Shown piece after piece: positions 22,141 to 37,100 of a stretch of DNA of 64,000 nt. Every line of letters starts with the position of its first letter. The stretch's first letter is position 1. Made by a program: the position numbers and the translations under genes. The stretch comes from Larus michahellis. Taxonomy: Eukaryota > Chordata > Aves > Charadriiformes > Laridae. A model generated the notes under the pieces. It did no database searches. It saw nothing but the letters and a program-made list of their open reading frames with translations, and was not told where the DNA came from. The DNA is taken from NCBI RefSeq assembly GCF_964199755.1, contig NC_133896.1, positions 70,101,142 through 70,165,141 on the forward strand, given 5' to 3'.

Positions 22141-25100
22141 GGGCTGCTGCGAAGCCTCGCCTTTCTGAACAGCCGAAGCAGGAATCGAGTTACGATTCCT
22201 TTGGATCCTTTCACGTACGCTCGTGACATACCGTTCGGGCTGTCTCTTCAACCTGGAGGCCTGCGGGAGGCTTATTTTGCCCTCGGTACTCCATGTGAAG
22301 CAGGAGTTGAGGTTTGCCCGTCGCCTAGGGCCTCCGCTTGGGAGGCTCCAAGCAGGGCGATGGCCGGCGCTGGGGGACTCGGCATCCCTCGTCCTGGCAT
22401 AAAGCTGGTCCTGGTCCCCTCTTGCGCACCTTTATGGTTCCCACTGAATAAACCTCCCCCCCTTTTCCCCAAAAGGTTCCAGACACTTTTTATTAGTTGG
22501 GTTCTGATTTGTAAACTTGGGACTTTACCTTGCTTTATTGTTCTCCTTCTTCCTTGCTCTCTGAAGACCGATAAGGGTTTTCCAGGTGTTTGCAGGTAGT
22601 CTCTGGGCCTGAAAGGTTGCTGTGCCTAAGGTAAGGCAGAGAGCAGCCAAGAAAGGGTTTCTCTGCCATTTCCCAGCTGGAGCTCCTCTTCTGCCTGTTG
22701 CTGGGGGTGGGGAAGGGGAAAGGGCTACAGCTTTCTGACTTCTCCACCCAGCGAACACCAGCTGCAGTGGTGGAATGAATTAAGGTGATGAGCCTTCCTA
22801 CAGTCTGCCTCTAAGGTATGACAATTCGGTCAATACGAGTTGGTGGAGAATTAAGTGGAGGAGGTCCAGGGGTGGTGTCGTGGAAGACGGGTAGCAAAGG
22901 ACAGCTGGTGTGGAACAGGGAGACCTCAAAGTTAGCAGGAGCAGAGTTCAGGAGGCCATGGCGTCACGTGGCTACGCTCCTGTCTCTGGCACGAGCCCGG
23001 GCCTTTTTACAGAGCTAACGTGCAGCTTAAATGATTAGCCTGTGGACAACTGAAAGTTGACTCTGTTTTCATTCTCCAAACTCCTAAAAGGGAGCTGTTG
23101 AGTTGCTCTGTGATGTGCTTATCCATGGGCTGCTTGCAGGGACAGGTGAGTTTCAGCTGTAGCCATCTGAACAGCATCTTTTTGCTGAAACAAACATGTT
23201 AATAATATAGTGGCAAGTCTTCAGTGCCTGTTAGGAAAAAAGGTAGCACAGGAGTTTGCAAATGCATTCAAGTTACTTTAAATTAGGCATGTGTTATGCT
23301 TTTTCTTACTGTAAATTTCATCTTACAGTTCACTGTTGATGTGCGTGGGGAGTCCAGAGACTTGAATGTGAAGTTAGTTGTTCAGTTCACAGAATCACGG
23401 AGTGGTAGGGTTGGAAGGGACCTCTGGAGATCATCTGGTCCAACCCCCCTGCCAGAGCAGGGTCACCTAGAGCAGGTTGGACAGAAATTCATCCAGGCGG
23501 GTTTTCAATGTCTCCAGAGATGGAGACTCCACCATGTGTCTGTTGTGGAGCCTGTTCCAGTGCTCTGTTACCCTCAAAGAAGTTTTTCCTCATGTTGAGA
23601 TGGAATTTCCTGTGTTTGAGTTTGTGCCTTTTGCCCCTTGTGCTGTCAGTGGGCACCATTGAAAAGATTCTGGCCCTGTCCACCCATCAAACAGTCATCC
23701 TCTGACAGACAGGCATACATGTAAGGAAGGCCATGCTGCCAAGTGGGAAATTATTGGAAGAGACAAGCGACTTCACTAACGTTTGACTGGATCTTGCTGT
23801 ACAACTGTAGTCACGGGAAAAGTATTCAACGTGCAGCAGACTAGCACAACATAATCGTTGGTTTTTTGAAGACACTAAACCAATCTCTCAGTATGATCCA
23901 AATATTTTCTATAACTCTTTCTCCTCCCGTAAGTAGCCGTTCCCTGCCCGAGAGACAAAGTCAGCTCATCTTCAAGATTATTAATGGAGAGCACAGAGGG
24001 ATGGATGTCTTCAGGGCTGTACCATGTGGCCTCTTCCAGCTGCAACTGATTTACTTGGAAAGGCCACTGCCCTCAGCTTATCCGCAGGTACTCGTTGCCA
24101 TCCCTTCCCAGTGATCTTTGTTTAAATCAGTTGAGGTTAAAAAGAGCTGGGTGAGATGTGCAGGGCAGGTGTAATAGAGGAATGGTGCGGCCACCACCGC
24201 GTTTGTATTAAGCGGCAGCATACCTGCTGTGGCTGTTTCTGACAGCTGCCTTGTGCTGGCAGCTTTAGAGGGAGACCTGAATCTCCATGCCACTCACTCT
24301 CACACAAAATACACATCTGAAATACATTAAGTGCTATATTTAAATTGCTGTGTCTTACTTAAAGTGCTGTGTGTTAGCTGATAGAAGTACTCAAGAAGGA
24401 CATGTTAAACCCTTGCCTTTATCTTTCTTGGTCGCTCTACACGCTACTTCTGTCACTTAGGCACTTTGGCTTTTGAACATTTTGCCAGCTTGTGCCAGCA
24501 GCTTTAACAGTAATTCAGATTATTTGCACTGTATCTCATAGAGCATTTGGTGGATTACAGTTTTCTAAGAGACACCTAGTGGTAAAATATCTTTTACTCA
24601 AAAATATATTATTCAAATCCTTTTCTCTGTTATTTCTGTGCTTGCTACCTAATGTCATTATTTAAGCAGTACATTTCTGATGCTGCCATTACAGAGCATC
24701 TATTTGTTTATCAATGACAAGCCAAACTCTTCTCAAATCATGACATATAATGCTTTCCCACGTGATTTTTTTTTTCTGTAAAATAAATATATTTTTGTAA
24801 AAGCCCTTAATTCATCCTTTCTGTTTGTCTGTCTGTTTGTCTTTCTCTGTTCCTTAGTAGAAGAACAAGGTATTTACTTGAAATAAAGAACAGGTACATG
24901 TAACACAGATGAAAAGACACTGATTTACATGAACTAGTCAGAGGGTCACTAGTCTAATACACTGATATATTTGCCATCAGAGAGTCATGTAAACCAGGTG
25001 GATAAGGAATTTTACGAATTTGTTATTTCACAGGGACTGTTTGCGGAGTCATTCTTGGGTACTCGGGTTGACCACAATGCCTGCAGGGGCTGAAGGGAGT

Positions 25101-28100
25101 CTGCCTCTCCTGCTCGGCTCCTGATGACTGGAATATAACGGACCAGGTGCTTCCTGTTTTGTCGCTTTTCAGAAAAGCATCAGATGCTACTTCACAACGA
25201 AATAGTGAAACACATCAATGAGCATCTGTTTTGTAGTGTAAGCTAGTGGCATACTCCTTCGGTTTAACTGTGGGGATGCAGACCTCTGCCACGTGGGTTT
25301 TCTGCTCCCTGCAGATGGAATTTTGATGCAACAACTTCAGAAGTCGTGGAGAAAGGCAGACATTCAGTAAGCTTGGGTAGACCCAGAAAATGGCAAGTAG
25401 GATGTTTAAAACCCAGCAGATAACACAGTTGATGATAAATCTACTTTGAGGCTGGTCCTAAGTAGAGTAATGCAGGGGTCTAGCTTGCGACCTCTCCTGT
25501 TTAATATTTTCTTTTTCCAATGCTCTAGAGAAGGCGACGTGACAGGCTTGCTCATAAAGTTTGCAGCTGACGCTAAATTAGCCAGATCAGAGGGTTACAA
25601 GCAGTCTGGGGAAATGGGTCAATAGGAGCCCAGTGACACCCAGCAGGGCCGAGGGCAGAGCCCTGCCCCGGGGAGGACGATCCCCAGCAGCCACACGGGC
25701 CAGGGCCTGCCTGCCTGGGGGGCAGCTCTGCCGAAAGGCCCCGGGGCCTGGGGGACGGCAGCTGGGCACCAGCCAGCCCTGCCCCGGCAGCAGAGACGGC
25801 CAGTGGCTTCCCAGGCCGTACCAACGGGGACGCGGCCCGTAGATCACGGGAAGGGAGGGATCTGCTCAGCACTTGTTGGACCGTATCTGGAAGACTGTGT
25901 CTAGTTTTGTTGCTCCCTGATAGAAGGAAGAGATTGATAAACTGTCACAAGTTCAGCAGAGGGCCACCAAGATGGCCAGGGGCTGGAGCACCTGCCCTGT
26001 GAGGAGAGGCTGAGGGAGCTGGGCTGGTTCAGCCAGAGGAGGAGGAGACGGCTTCAAGGGTCCTAACAGCAGCCTGCTCATCCCTACGAGAAGCATATCA
26101 AGAAAGCAGAGCCAGGTTCTTCATAGCATTGCAGGATGGGATGAAGCCAGACAACAGGCTTGTCTCAAGACAGAGAAATTCAGACTGGATATAGGAAAAA
26201 TGTCTTCATGCAGGACAGTCAGTGGTGGGGCAGGTTGCCCAGGGAGGCTGGGCAGACTCCATCCTTGGGGACTCTCCAAACCCAACTGAATAAAGCCCTC
26301 AACAGCCTGGTCTGACCTCAGAGGTGACCCTGCTTTATACAGGAGTTGGGACAAATAACCTACAGAGACCTTCCAACCCGAATTATTCTACAATTATATG
26401 GTTTTTTTACCTCTGCATGTGTGTGTATATATATATACACACACACATATGTATTCTGAGTAACGGATAATTAGTTACAGTTGTTTTGCAAAGTATGTTC
26501 TTGGATTCTAAAAAAAAAATAATTCTATCTGTGTTGCTCAGCCTCTCTAGTTGAAGGGCCAGAAATACGTTCATTATGTTTCAATTGATATTTTTAATTA
26601 TAGTTGGTATTTCTGAGCCATTTACATGTGAGAGCTAGCCTGTTGGTAAGTGGCATTTAAATAATGAAGTGTTGCATCCCTTTTCAAGACAGCATAATTC
26701 TGTTCTAATATATTAATAGCTGGTTTTAGACTGTACTGTGGCTCTGTTTCTTCAGTAACACCTTTTGAATATGCTGGATAATTTTAATCAAATTTGAAGG
26801 ACAGACAGATGTCTCAGAAATAAGTAAGTCACCGGGTAGAGTGACCAAATTAGTCCCTCTGTTGAGGGTAAGGCAGGCTCCGCTCAGCGATTACATGACT
26901 TTTCGTGACATCTTTTTTTTTGGGCTTTATGCAAGTAGCGACATCCTGGTTTACTCCGTGGTCATAAGGACCGCAACAGGACAGCTGGGTTACTGCTGTG
27001 AGGAGAGGTCTCTGGAGCCAGGGAAGAAGCGAGGGAACAGCAGAGGACCTGGACCTGCAGGAAACCAAGTTGTTCTTTAGCTCACTTTCTCAGGAAAGGC
27101 TCGTCAGTGGTTTTCAAAGTGCTTTGGAGAATACCGTGATCCATTTCATGCGATCCATGGTCAACTTTGTGTGATTTCACTAATGTCGTAAGATAATAGA
27201 GCTGATTTCTAGTTCAGGGCTCATGCATTGGTGTCCTGCTTTGAGTGTCTGAATGCTGATGACTTGGAGACTGAATTTCTCTCATGTAAGGAGGACCCAT
27301 CTGCAAACAAAACAGATCCGTAGCAAGTGGCACTGTGGGAAAATAACCACAGCTTCTGTCTCTAAGAAACTGAACAATCCCCAGACCTCTAAAGAGCTTA
27401 CATGCTATGATAACTGTAACAAGACCTGATTCTGAAGCCTTTTCTCTCTCTCCAGTGGCTTTGCTCAGCTCTGCATGGCCAGCTGGGGTCAGCCTGTGTC
27501 CAGCTGAATACCTCATTTCTCCACTAAAGGTTCAGGATACGGTTTCACTCGCTTCTCCAGAAAAAACAGCTTTCATCACTTCCCTTACCCACTTTATCAT
27601 GTGTTCACGGTAAGAGCAGGAGCACACATGCCGTTTCTGGCACAGAGGAGGAAATAATCAATTGGGGGGCAGCTTCTTTTGGGGACAGTGCTGCCTTAAA
27701 ATGCTTGTGAAACTACAGCCTCAGGCATTCTTGAGCTTTCTGTTTCACCATCTGAAGGGATGCCATCTACACATTTTTTTTTAAAGCTTCTGAAAAGCTT
27801 AGTCTGTTTTATGAGGCATGTGTTAGGTATCTTAGATATTTATGTAATTATACTAATGAAGTGGTTTTATTTATTGTTTTCTGAGGAAATGCTTGGTATT
27901 TTTGGATTCGTGTTCTTCAAAGAGAGAAGATGAATTTCCTGTTAAGATTTTGAATATGATTTTTTTCAAATGTCTTCAGAGGAAAAAGTAAACTTGAAGA
28001 ATGATTACAGAATATTGGCTAATTAGCTATAGTGTAACTGCTTTAATTACTTTTATCCCTGAAGCCACATGACTGTGCAGATGACTAGCAGATGACTTAT

Positions 28101-31100
28101 TTAAAAAAAAAAAAAAAGACATGTTCACACTGCAAGGTTAATGAGCCTAATTAAATATAGTTTTCCTTAGCCAGATACTAAATCATAAAGCTTGGGGGAG
28201 TTGGGGAGGGGGAGAATCCAAAGGCAGTCAGTTCTATTTCAAATAATGCTTTTATTCTGATTTTTATTGCAAAAAAAAAAAAAAGAAGCTGGAATTGAGT
28301 GGTTTTTCTGAATACAGACACTTACATTTAAAGATTTGGTAAGACCTCACATGGCAAACTTTGAAAGTCTATTTAGAGGCAATTACGCTGAGACATATTT
28401 GTTTTCACTTGCCCACTGTTTTAATTAATGGAGAAGTGGGCTTGAATAAAAGGTCTGTGTTAGATAGAAGTCTCCATCTGCTGCTGCATATTACCAGAAC
28501 CTTTGTCCTTCCTCGCTGTGTGTTTTTTTCATTACACCAGTTTATTTCCTTTAGTAAGATGCATAATGTCTCGCATTAAGTTGTACAGGCAGGATGGAGT
28601 TCTGATCTTTTTAATTCTTTTAATTATTTCTTTTTAAGTTTTCTGCCTTTGCTTTGGACAGTGGTTTAATATCCCGCCTTCAAAAATATACTTGGAGATA
28701 CAAATTCTATGGTCTTTCAAGGAAACTTACATCTCGGGCACAAAAATTAGATATTGCACCTTATTGAGTTGCCACGTGTCAGCTACCTTCCTGACTAGTC
28801 TGGAGTTATTAAAAACAGAAGGTAAAGTGTGTTACTCACTGAAAAGGGCTTAAGCCAATGAATTTCTTCATATTTGCAAAGAACTATTTCAGCTATTGCT
28901 GATCAGCTGATATATGATGACTTTCATGGGTGACTGAGCAAAGATGAGTTAGCAGAAGTGGTAGGTTTTCTTTTCACTTCCACTATTCTTCCCCCTCTTT
29001 TCTCCCATTGATTTGTGAGTTTCTTAAACATTACTTCCCCAATTCTCTGCCTGCCCCACGAAGGGCATTACTCATGACTATTTCTTTTAAACTAATCTAG
29101 TGCGAAGTGCTCCCTTTCCTGCAGAGATTACTCAGACCTTCTGAGAAGCTATGCTCTCAAGTCAGGTAGGGGCAGATACAATAACAGTATGTTTCTACCT
29201 AAGTCCAGCACAAGCTGAATCTGACTGAATCTACTCCAAATAATAAGTAATGAAGGGTTAACCTACTAATGGGGGAAATTTTAGTTCTTTCATTTAAATT
29301 CAGGTTTATGCCCCAAGAACCAAGAAGATGAAAATTTGCCATGTTTAAACAACTGGATGCTGTCTCCATAGTCTTCCTAACTCTTCTACAGAAGGCAGTA
29401 GTTGTTATAAATTAATTATTTAGTTGGATTTCTTGGTTCTTTTTCCTAATGTAGAAAGAATAGTTTAGGGAAGAGTAACTGAAGCTTCTGGATCCGTATT
29501 ATAGAGCAAGAAGTTGAGTCCCTCATCTAAACTGCTTGCTTTCATTTTATCACGTTTTCGAAAGGGGCTGAAAGGTCACCGTACACCCAGTAGGGTTCAA
29601 AAGTTGTCTTGTTAAATTGGATTATGATTAAATGATTACACGTGAGCACTTGGCATATAGTAGGAGAATCACAGCACAGAGTTTGCGTTTCCTTCATTTA
29701 TTTATTTATTTGTTTTTTCCCACCCTGTGGGCTTTGTCTATTATTGCCTATAATGCCCCCATAGGAAGGGTTGCACGCTCTCTGCTGATCACCTAGGAGG
29801 CTCAACTTTAAAGCAACTGTGGAGGCTGTAGAGGGTTCGCTAGCTTATATTTCAGCTGTCTGTGTTTATAAGGTTTGCATTTATCGATATTCAAAAAGAA
29901 GGAAAGTTTTAGTCATGGGTTATGTAGCAATAGCTTTTCTCACTTGCTTTCTACATGTCAGTTGAGCTTCTTGCTCTTGGGCCAGAATGAATAAGCCTGT
30001 AGCTTTGAAAGTGGAGAGAAGTATTGAGGGTTTGTTGTTCAACTGGTTTGCAACTTTGCAAGCTCTTCCTTTTCTTTGTCTCCATACAGTGAGACTGATG
30101 CTGAAGTCTTACAGAAATTAAATTCCTTAGGATTCCTTTGAAATTCCTTCTTTGGTTTAACTTCTTTTGCTTTTGGCCAACGTTTTGACCTTGCCGGTAC
30201 TGCTCATTTAATTACTTGGATGTGGTAATAGAAAAGTGGTAGCAAGGTGGCTTACTGTGCTGTGTTTCATGCCTTTGTCTTGCATTTCCACTGAGTCATC
30301 TTTGCCCTAAATTGGTTTTTCCAGAGCTTTTTGTAAGTCTAATTAGGAAAACAAGCTTACATTTACAAATACTTAGCTAGCATATTCGTTCTGCACTTTT
30401 TTTGGCTACTAAAACTATAAAGTAGGAAGATAAAAATTTGAGGATAAGATTTCTGTACAAAATCAGGGATTTTGACTATCGCCTTTTTTTAAAGTTTTAA
30501 ACCTTTTTTAATCAGTGTGCTCGAGGGAAATGCAAGTCTAGTACAGTAGTGAAGAAGAGTCATAGAGATGAGATGCCCTTAATAAATTAAGTCACCCAGA
30601 ATTATTATGTCTTAGTATCTGAGCCCGTGTCCGTACACTGACCTTAACTGATAATGGTGTCTGATGATTGATGGTGGTGATTTGCTGATGATTGGTTTTT
30701 AATGAGTGTTCATGTTGTCTTCAGAGTATTTTCATGGATTGCTTATATGATTAGGATTTAAAAGAATTATCTATGTTTTGGCATATGAGAGATTTTAAAG
30801 ATGATCTGATTTCTTTTCGCTGTGTACTTCTTTTAGAGGTTTGTATTTATTAACATTCAAAATTACGCTTTTGGATTGTCACACTAAGCAGAAATTCCAA
30901 GATTCAAGGGCCTGAATCCTCAGTTCTCCTGTATCAGTCAGTTACCCTTTGTTAGGCAGTGGCAATTTTTGGTACTTCTGCTTTTAGACATTTACGTTAT
31001 GTTAGTAAATGTTGAGTATCTGCTTCTCTTTGGGTCTGGTTATTGTTTGTGGATACTGAAACTCATTGAAGTTTTGACCCAGGCTGTGTCTCCAGTGGGC

Positions 31101-34100
31101 ATTTGAAGGAATTCACATGTTGAAGGTGTTGCCCTGAATCCTCCAGGGTGCTTGGCAAGGTGAGCACTTCGCAGGCTGGCATGCATCTCAGCAACTTCCA
31201 GGCAGACATGTTGCCCAGGAATTCAGTGCTTTTGGAAACTTTGCGGTTAGTCAGGCCCTTGTAGCAAATTCAGTAAAATTAGGTCTAGACAGTAACAACT
31301 CAAATGCTTTGTTATGCAAGGGTCTGTCCAGAGGTTTTGGTGATTGTGTGGGGTACAGTTCCTGTAAACAAACGTTCACGCACACAAAAAATGCTGTTGT
31401 GTCCTGGGTGCCAGCAAACAAGCAAAGGACTGAATAAATGTTACTATATTCTGGAATCAAGAAATAAATCAACAAGTAATGGCAGTTGGCTGTTTTGTGG
31501 GGTTTTTTTCATATGCTACGTATATAATAAACCTCATAGTCCAGGACTCATGGTGTCTCTCAGCAGTAAGTTAATTCAGTTGTAATGGCAAACAAAACCT
31601 GCTGTATGAAAAATCCAGTTCACAGATTATACCCTAACAGAAGTTAATGTTATTATGATATTTCAGATTGGTGATGAATACATAATAAATATGTCCCTTA
31701 AAAGGACATAAAAGCACAACATGCTGTTCAGAGATCCCAAATCAAGCTACAACTTTCTTCTGACGTCCCACACTGTATATTAAAAGAACACAGAAAAAGC
31801 TGAGGCTTCTTTTTTTTCTTTTTTTTCCCACCCCAGAACTTGGCTGGATCTCAAAAGTGCATGTGAATCGACCTGCGGTTGTGAGGCATGCAGAACAAAT
31901 TAAAAAATGGAGAACCGTGAAAGGTAATTGGCAAGTAAGTGCTCTTTTTATGCATTCTGTTCCTGTATTTTTAAAGCAGTCACTCTCCCTCTCCAGGCTG
32001 CAATATTGAATTTTTTTCAAGATGCATGTAAACTTAAAAGATGTGCTTGTCCATGTCTTATTTTAATAATTTGTATTTGATGATGATGGGATGGAATAAG
32101 GCAATGCATTTATCCAAACAAGTTAAAAACCTTATAACTCATGAGTGGCAAAACCGCAAATGAATTTAAGTCATCTTTATTCATGAGCGGATTAAATTGT
32201 ATATTACTATCCCACCACATTTATTCTGTTTCCCAGACAGACGTTTCTGCACGCTGCCTTCTTATTTTTTAATTTTAAGGCTGTAAGATATGATCGTGGT
32301 CCCTGTCAAGTTTGACCTACCTGGATGATTTTTCTTTACTTAAACATCCCCAACATGTGTGATTTCTTTGCTTAACTAGTTCTTACCTAAAACTCAAAAA
32401 TCCTGACTGGCTTTGGCACGGGGAGGGAGAAAGGGGAAAAAAAAAGAACAAAGAAAAAAAAAAAGGCTGCTAGTTTTAAGGGGGCTGACTTCTCAGTTCC
32501 TGAGATAAGGAGGTAAATGATCATTTGCTGTCCATCTTAGTATAAAATAGGTTCATGTAAGCTGTGCTAAAGCCAGTGGCGTAAATGAACTTCTCTTCAA
32601 GGCTATATGGTCTTCATTGAACACATTTGATGTCTCAGCAGTTAACTTTCAACCTCTGCTGTTACTGCCCCCCTGGCAGAACTGGCAGATACTGGCCCGG
32701 TGCCTGTTTTGGTTTCTCCAGTTTGTACATGAGAATTGTAATGCCAAGCCATCCGGTCAGCGAGGTAATAAGCTAATACGTTCTGCAAAGCCACGGCCAC
32801 GTGCTGGTTCTGCCACCTCAGTGGCAGGAGGGGAAGCACTGAGGGGGATGGCAGGCGGAGCTGGCTGCCGGATGCCGTAAGTGCTTTGGCATCAATCAGC
32901 CAAGGGCAGGGTCTGAGAAAAGCTGTGGAGAAGACCCCAGAGCTCTCAGCCATGGGGTTGTAACTAGTGTCCAAAGGACAGACAAGTTGATTCTTTGTTC
33001 ACCAAACAGCTGTTCTGGAGGCAAATGTGTGTGATTCCTCCCTTCTGCGCACTAAACAAATTGTTTACTTGCAACAGGAACTGTCAACGTGGAAGCAGGC
33101 GGAAGGAGATGCTCAAGGATAAATCTTAACAATCCAATGTAGCAGAACAAAGCAAGAATAATTTAATTATACTTAATTCTTCAAAAAACTGTTTAAAATA
33201 GTTGGTATCCTGAGTGCTTACTATGTCGGGCAGCCATTCTGGGGTGTCTGAAGCTGCGTTCACAATGAGCACAGACCCTGCAGATGACCGTTTGGGCATG
33301 ATTTGCTGAAGCTGTGTAAGATCCTACTGGTCGGTGATATAAAACAACTTCCTGCCTGTTACATTAACATGAAAGTCTGTGATTTGAACGTTATGATTAA
33401 ATAAAAAATGGACACAAATTGAGGAAAGTTAGACAGTAGCTCAGCACTTCCCGAGAGTTTCTTGTACGTAAAAAATCACTTGATACCAAGTTTAGTAGTC
33501 CAATGTCTCTGGGTTGGCAAATAGTGTCAGTGATAAAATCCAGAGGGTATTCCATAACCTTGGCTATCTTCAGATACTGCACGTGCAGTAACATAAAAAT
33601 TAAGTCTTCTGCTTTCACAGAATTTACTGTATAAAGAACAAAGGAACATAGAGACACAGACTTTGATTGCAAAGAATCATTGGGAAGAAAGGGATTTAGT
33701 GTCACTCCCTCAACATGGCTATAGGACAAATGTTTAATTGCTAACACTTCTCCACTCTCCTGTGCAGTAACACTGGTACTGAGGTACTCGAGTGAGGTTT
33801 TACTTTGAAGAATGCCAAGAGATTATTTTCAGAAGCATCTCTCCTATATTTGAACGCTGTCATTGCAGTCGTGATAGTCATGTGCTGTTTATTTCACAGA
33901 GATGATTTTGAACCTTTACGTGTTTGAATGTAAGTAGCACCAGATTCAAATTTTGAAGCCCATTTCCCAAAATAGTCGCTTGAAAAACCCTTTTAAAAAA
34001 ATCAAGTTCATACCAGTTCTTGGAACTCCCTGACTACATCTGTCTTGATGACTTTATGATTCATGTCGTAAGAGATGAGACAAAAATTCCCTCGAGTGAA

Positions 34101-37100
34101 AGATAAAAAAATCCAAGTAAAAGAAACTTAAAACCATTTAAAGTGAAAAAACCTTCTGAAGTGTTATAGGGTGAAACTAGAAATCTGTTAGAAACAAGCA
34201 GTCAAGCTCAGACTAACAGAGGCCAGTAATGGTTCGTTACTCTGTTTAGTCACCCCAAAGTAGCTTTCAGCATAACATTTACTGCAAGTTCAGAAAGAAG
34301 ACTCCCATCAGCAAAGTGTGAAAGATTTGTGGGTTGGGCAGCATCTTAAGATTTGCGGAGTAATGCCTCCATGAAGAAACACCAATTTTTGCTGCATATA
34401 GTGACAAATCGTATCACGGAACAGAGCAGTCAGGGAGGGACTTTATGGACTCAGGTGGGCTTTGCTGTTGCAAACTCTCCCCTTGTTGAGCATGTGCCCA
34501 CTAAGAGATGTCAGCTTTTATTGAAGCCATCAGCTGTGAATGAGAATTTGCTGGAAGATCTTCAACAAATATTTCAAAATAACGTCTTAAGCTCAAATTT
34601 TGTTCAGCACAAAATCTCAAAAATTTTTTTGACGTGCTTCTTCCATTCTCCAATTAGTAAGTCTTTAGTAATTCTGTAGCATTTTCATCTAAATAGTGTT
34701 TTAGCCCTGTCACTTAGCTCTTGCTTTTGTTTTTTGCACCAAATAATTACAGATGTTTTTTATTCCCGATTCACTCGAAAGAAAGTGGAAACATGTGGAG
34801 TGTAGACCCTAAGTTTTAAGAAGTCCGGGTTCTTATCCCCCACGGATTCCATGTTTCACTCTCACAGCAGGAGAAGCATGCAAACATGCAAATGTGCAAA
34901 TTGCTGACATATACACTTACCTGGTTATTGGCAATTGCAAACCTGTGCGTATAATTTTTTGTGCATGAAAGTTACAGACATAGTATGTAGAACAGAGTAT
35001 ATTAGGACAATGAGATTTCTCACATAGGTGATTTTTTTACCTTTGTGTTATAGAATTAAATTTGAAACAAGATGCTTTTTCTCCTGGTAAAAATGTTTGT
35101 CTGATTCTTAGAGTCCCATTTGGGAGTTAGCTTTTGCACCAAAAATTGGAATTAGATCCTTTCATTCTGAGAGAGCAGACTTTTGATTCCAAGTCCTTTC
35201 TGTGCCATTAGATACTGCTCATTAGATACTGACGTGAACAAATATCTGCCATCCTTATTCTTACCGTGAGAGCCAGGCTTCTGATTCCTGCATCTTCTAA
35301 GTCAGTTTGGTTTTGGAAGCATAAACTGAAATATTGTATTCCCTGTTTCACTCCCTGTGTAGGCTGCTTGGTTGCTGAAAGCTGTCACCTGCATGGACCT
35401 TACCACTCTTTCAGGCGATGATACTCCTTCGAATGTTCACAGACTGTGTTTTAAAGCAAAGCATCCCATCAGAGAGGATCTGCTGAAAGCCTTGGATATG
35501 CATGATAAAGGTATGATTGGTTTTGTTGTGTGTGTTGTGTAGAGGAAATGTCTGCATTTCCTCAGTACTTTTTCAGTTTTCAGATAGCTGTAAAAATGAC
35601 CTCTTCTTCATATAACAGAAGCAGCTATGGTAGGCAGCACTGCAGAGCTAATAGTCCCCAGAGAAGAAACTAGATCCTATACAGTCTTATTCAAAGCAAC
35701 CATCTTAAGTTCTAATTGCAAAATATCCATTTCGTTGAGTTAAGATAAGAATACAAGGAGAAAAAAATCCATTCTCAGTTTGGCGACCAAAGTAAAGCAT
35801 GGACTCAAGGTGACAGTGTAAGTTATGATACCTGATGAGCAAATTTTATGGGAAAGCCACAAGTTTGTAACCTCAGCGTATGTCTTTTAATAACAGTGCA
35901 CTAAGGTGAAACTAATTGAGTATTCTGTTAATCTGCTGATGTCCTTACTAAATTGGAGAAGGGGGGAGTGTTCATGTGACTCCTTTGGATTTCATGCATA
36001 GCTGCTGTTGCTGTATGTAACTGCCGAGCCTGCCACTTTGCTTGTCAGAAAAGATGCGTTCCACGGTCCTAAGCATGTTATTTTTACTTCGGAAAACGTT
36101 ATCTGTTACCTGCTTTCATTGATATTACTTAAGCAGGCTCCATCTGAAGTCCCAGTGTTACACCCGAGACTGAACAAGATTCAACTTCAGAGCAAATTGA
36201 GACTGTCAATATAAGTATCAATAAAACGTCTTTATATCTGAGTGGGTCTTCTGAATTTTTCCAGATGTAATCACTGATATGTTGGTGAATAGCATTTGAC
36301 TTGTCATTTGGCCTTATCATGACCTATCAAAACCAAAATCTCAGTGACATTTGGGGCATGATTTTGCTATTGAAATATTTCAGTTTTACACGGGCATTGA
36401 TCCACTGATTGAAGTCATACGATGTAAAACCAGAGAGGAATCAGGCCTGTGGTTTTAAGCCATACACATAAAATTTCAAAGATTAGTCTCTTTTTAAAAC
36501 TTGGATTTATGGACTCTTCAGACAGTTGAAGTATTAAATATGAGGTCAATTATCTGAGACTGAGAGAATAGCATTTTAACTAGAAATGCAGTAGGACTGC
36601 ATTAACATAAAGACTGCTCGGTTGCTGCTGGGCTCAGTCTGGCTCAACAAGTAAGGACAGGGCTTGGCAGTGCAGTTTCTCTCGCAGTAATTTGCTGACT
36701 AAGCATGTCTTAACTGAACATGTTGGCATTAAACAGTAAATCTGTCGATAAAGATCTCGGTGTTTTAATTCCTGCTAATGCAAACTTGCTCCCAGGGTCA
36801 GATGAAGGAACATGAGGGAGGTAACAATATGGAGAATGACCTGAAGTGCTCGAACAAGAAAACAGATATCCCTGGTGTAGGGGCTTAAAATCCTTGGGAG
36901 AATGCAGAAGTGGGAGGTGCAAACAATGCACATATGCTCATAATACGGATTGGACTAGAGAAGGTGGAAATCTATACATATGAAAAAGTGAACTGTGTTT
37001 TTTTCAGGTATTACTGTTGGAGCAGTTTGTGTATATCCCACAAGAGTCACCGATGCTGTTAATGCCCTAAAAGCTGCTGGTTGTAACATACCGGTAGCTT

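Larger units (their letters stand above)
21859..31836 (+). other. DERA intron 1 (9978 bp)
   Basis: Phase-1 intron. The first 300 bases are CpG island. It contains CR1 copies at 23386-23682 (antisense) and 25440-26401 (sense), and a tetranucleotide repeat at 24821-24850. A near-palindromic microsatellite lies at 26417-26448. An ATTT repeat sits at about 29696-29712. I recognise nothing between 26.5 and 31.8 kb except A tracts near 28103-28118 and 28270-28284. Confidence 0.85.

Noticed and set aside
21571-22229. Long open frames on both strands across DERA exon 1
   Set aside because: CpG-island DNA has few stop codons in any frame; only the 31-base DERA exon is supported by splicing and homology.
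23866-24114. 82-codon open frame after the antisense CR1 in DERA intron 1, followed by a GT dinucleotide
   Set aside because: No homology recognised; inserting it between DERA exons 1 and 2 has no precedent and no support.
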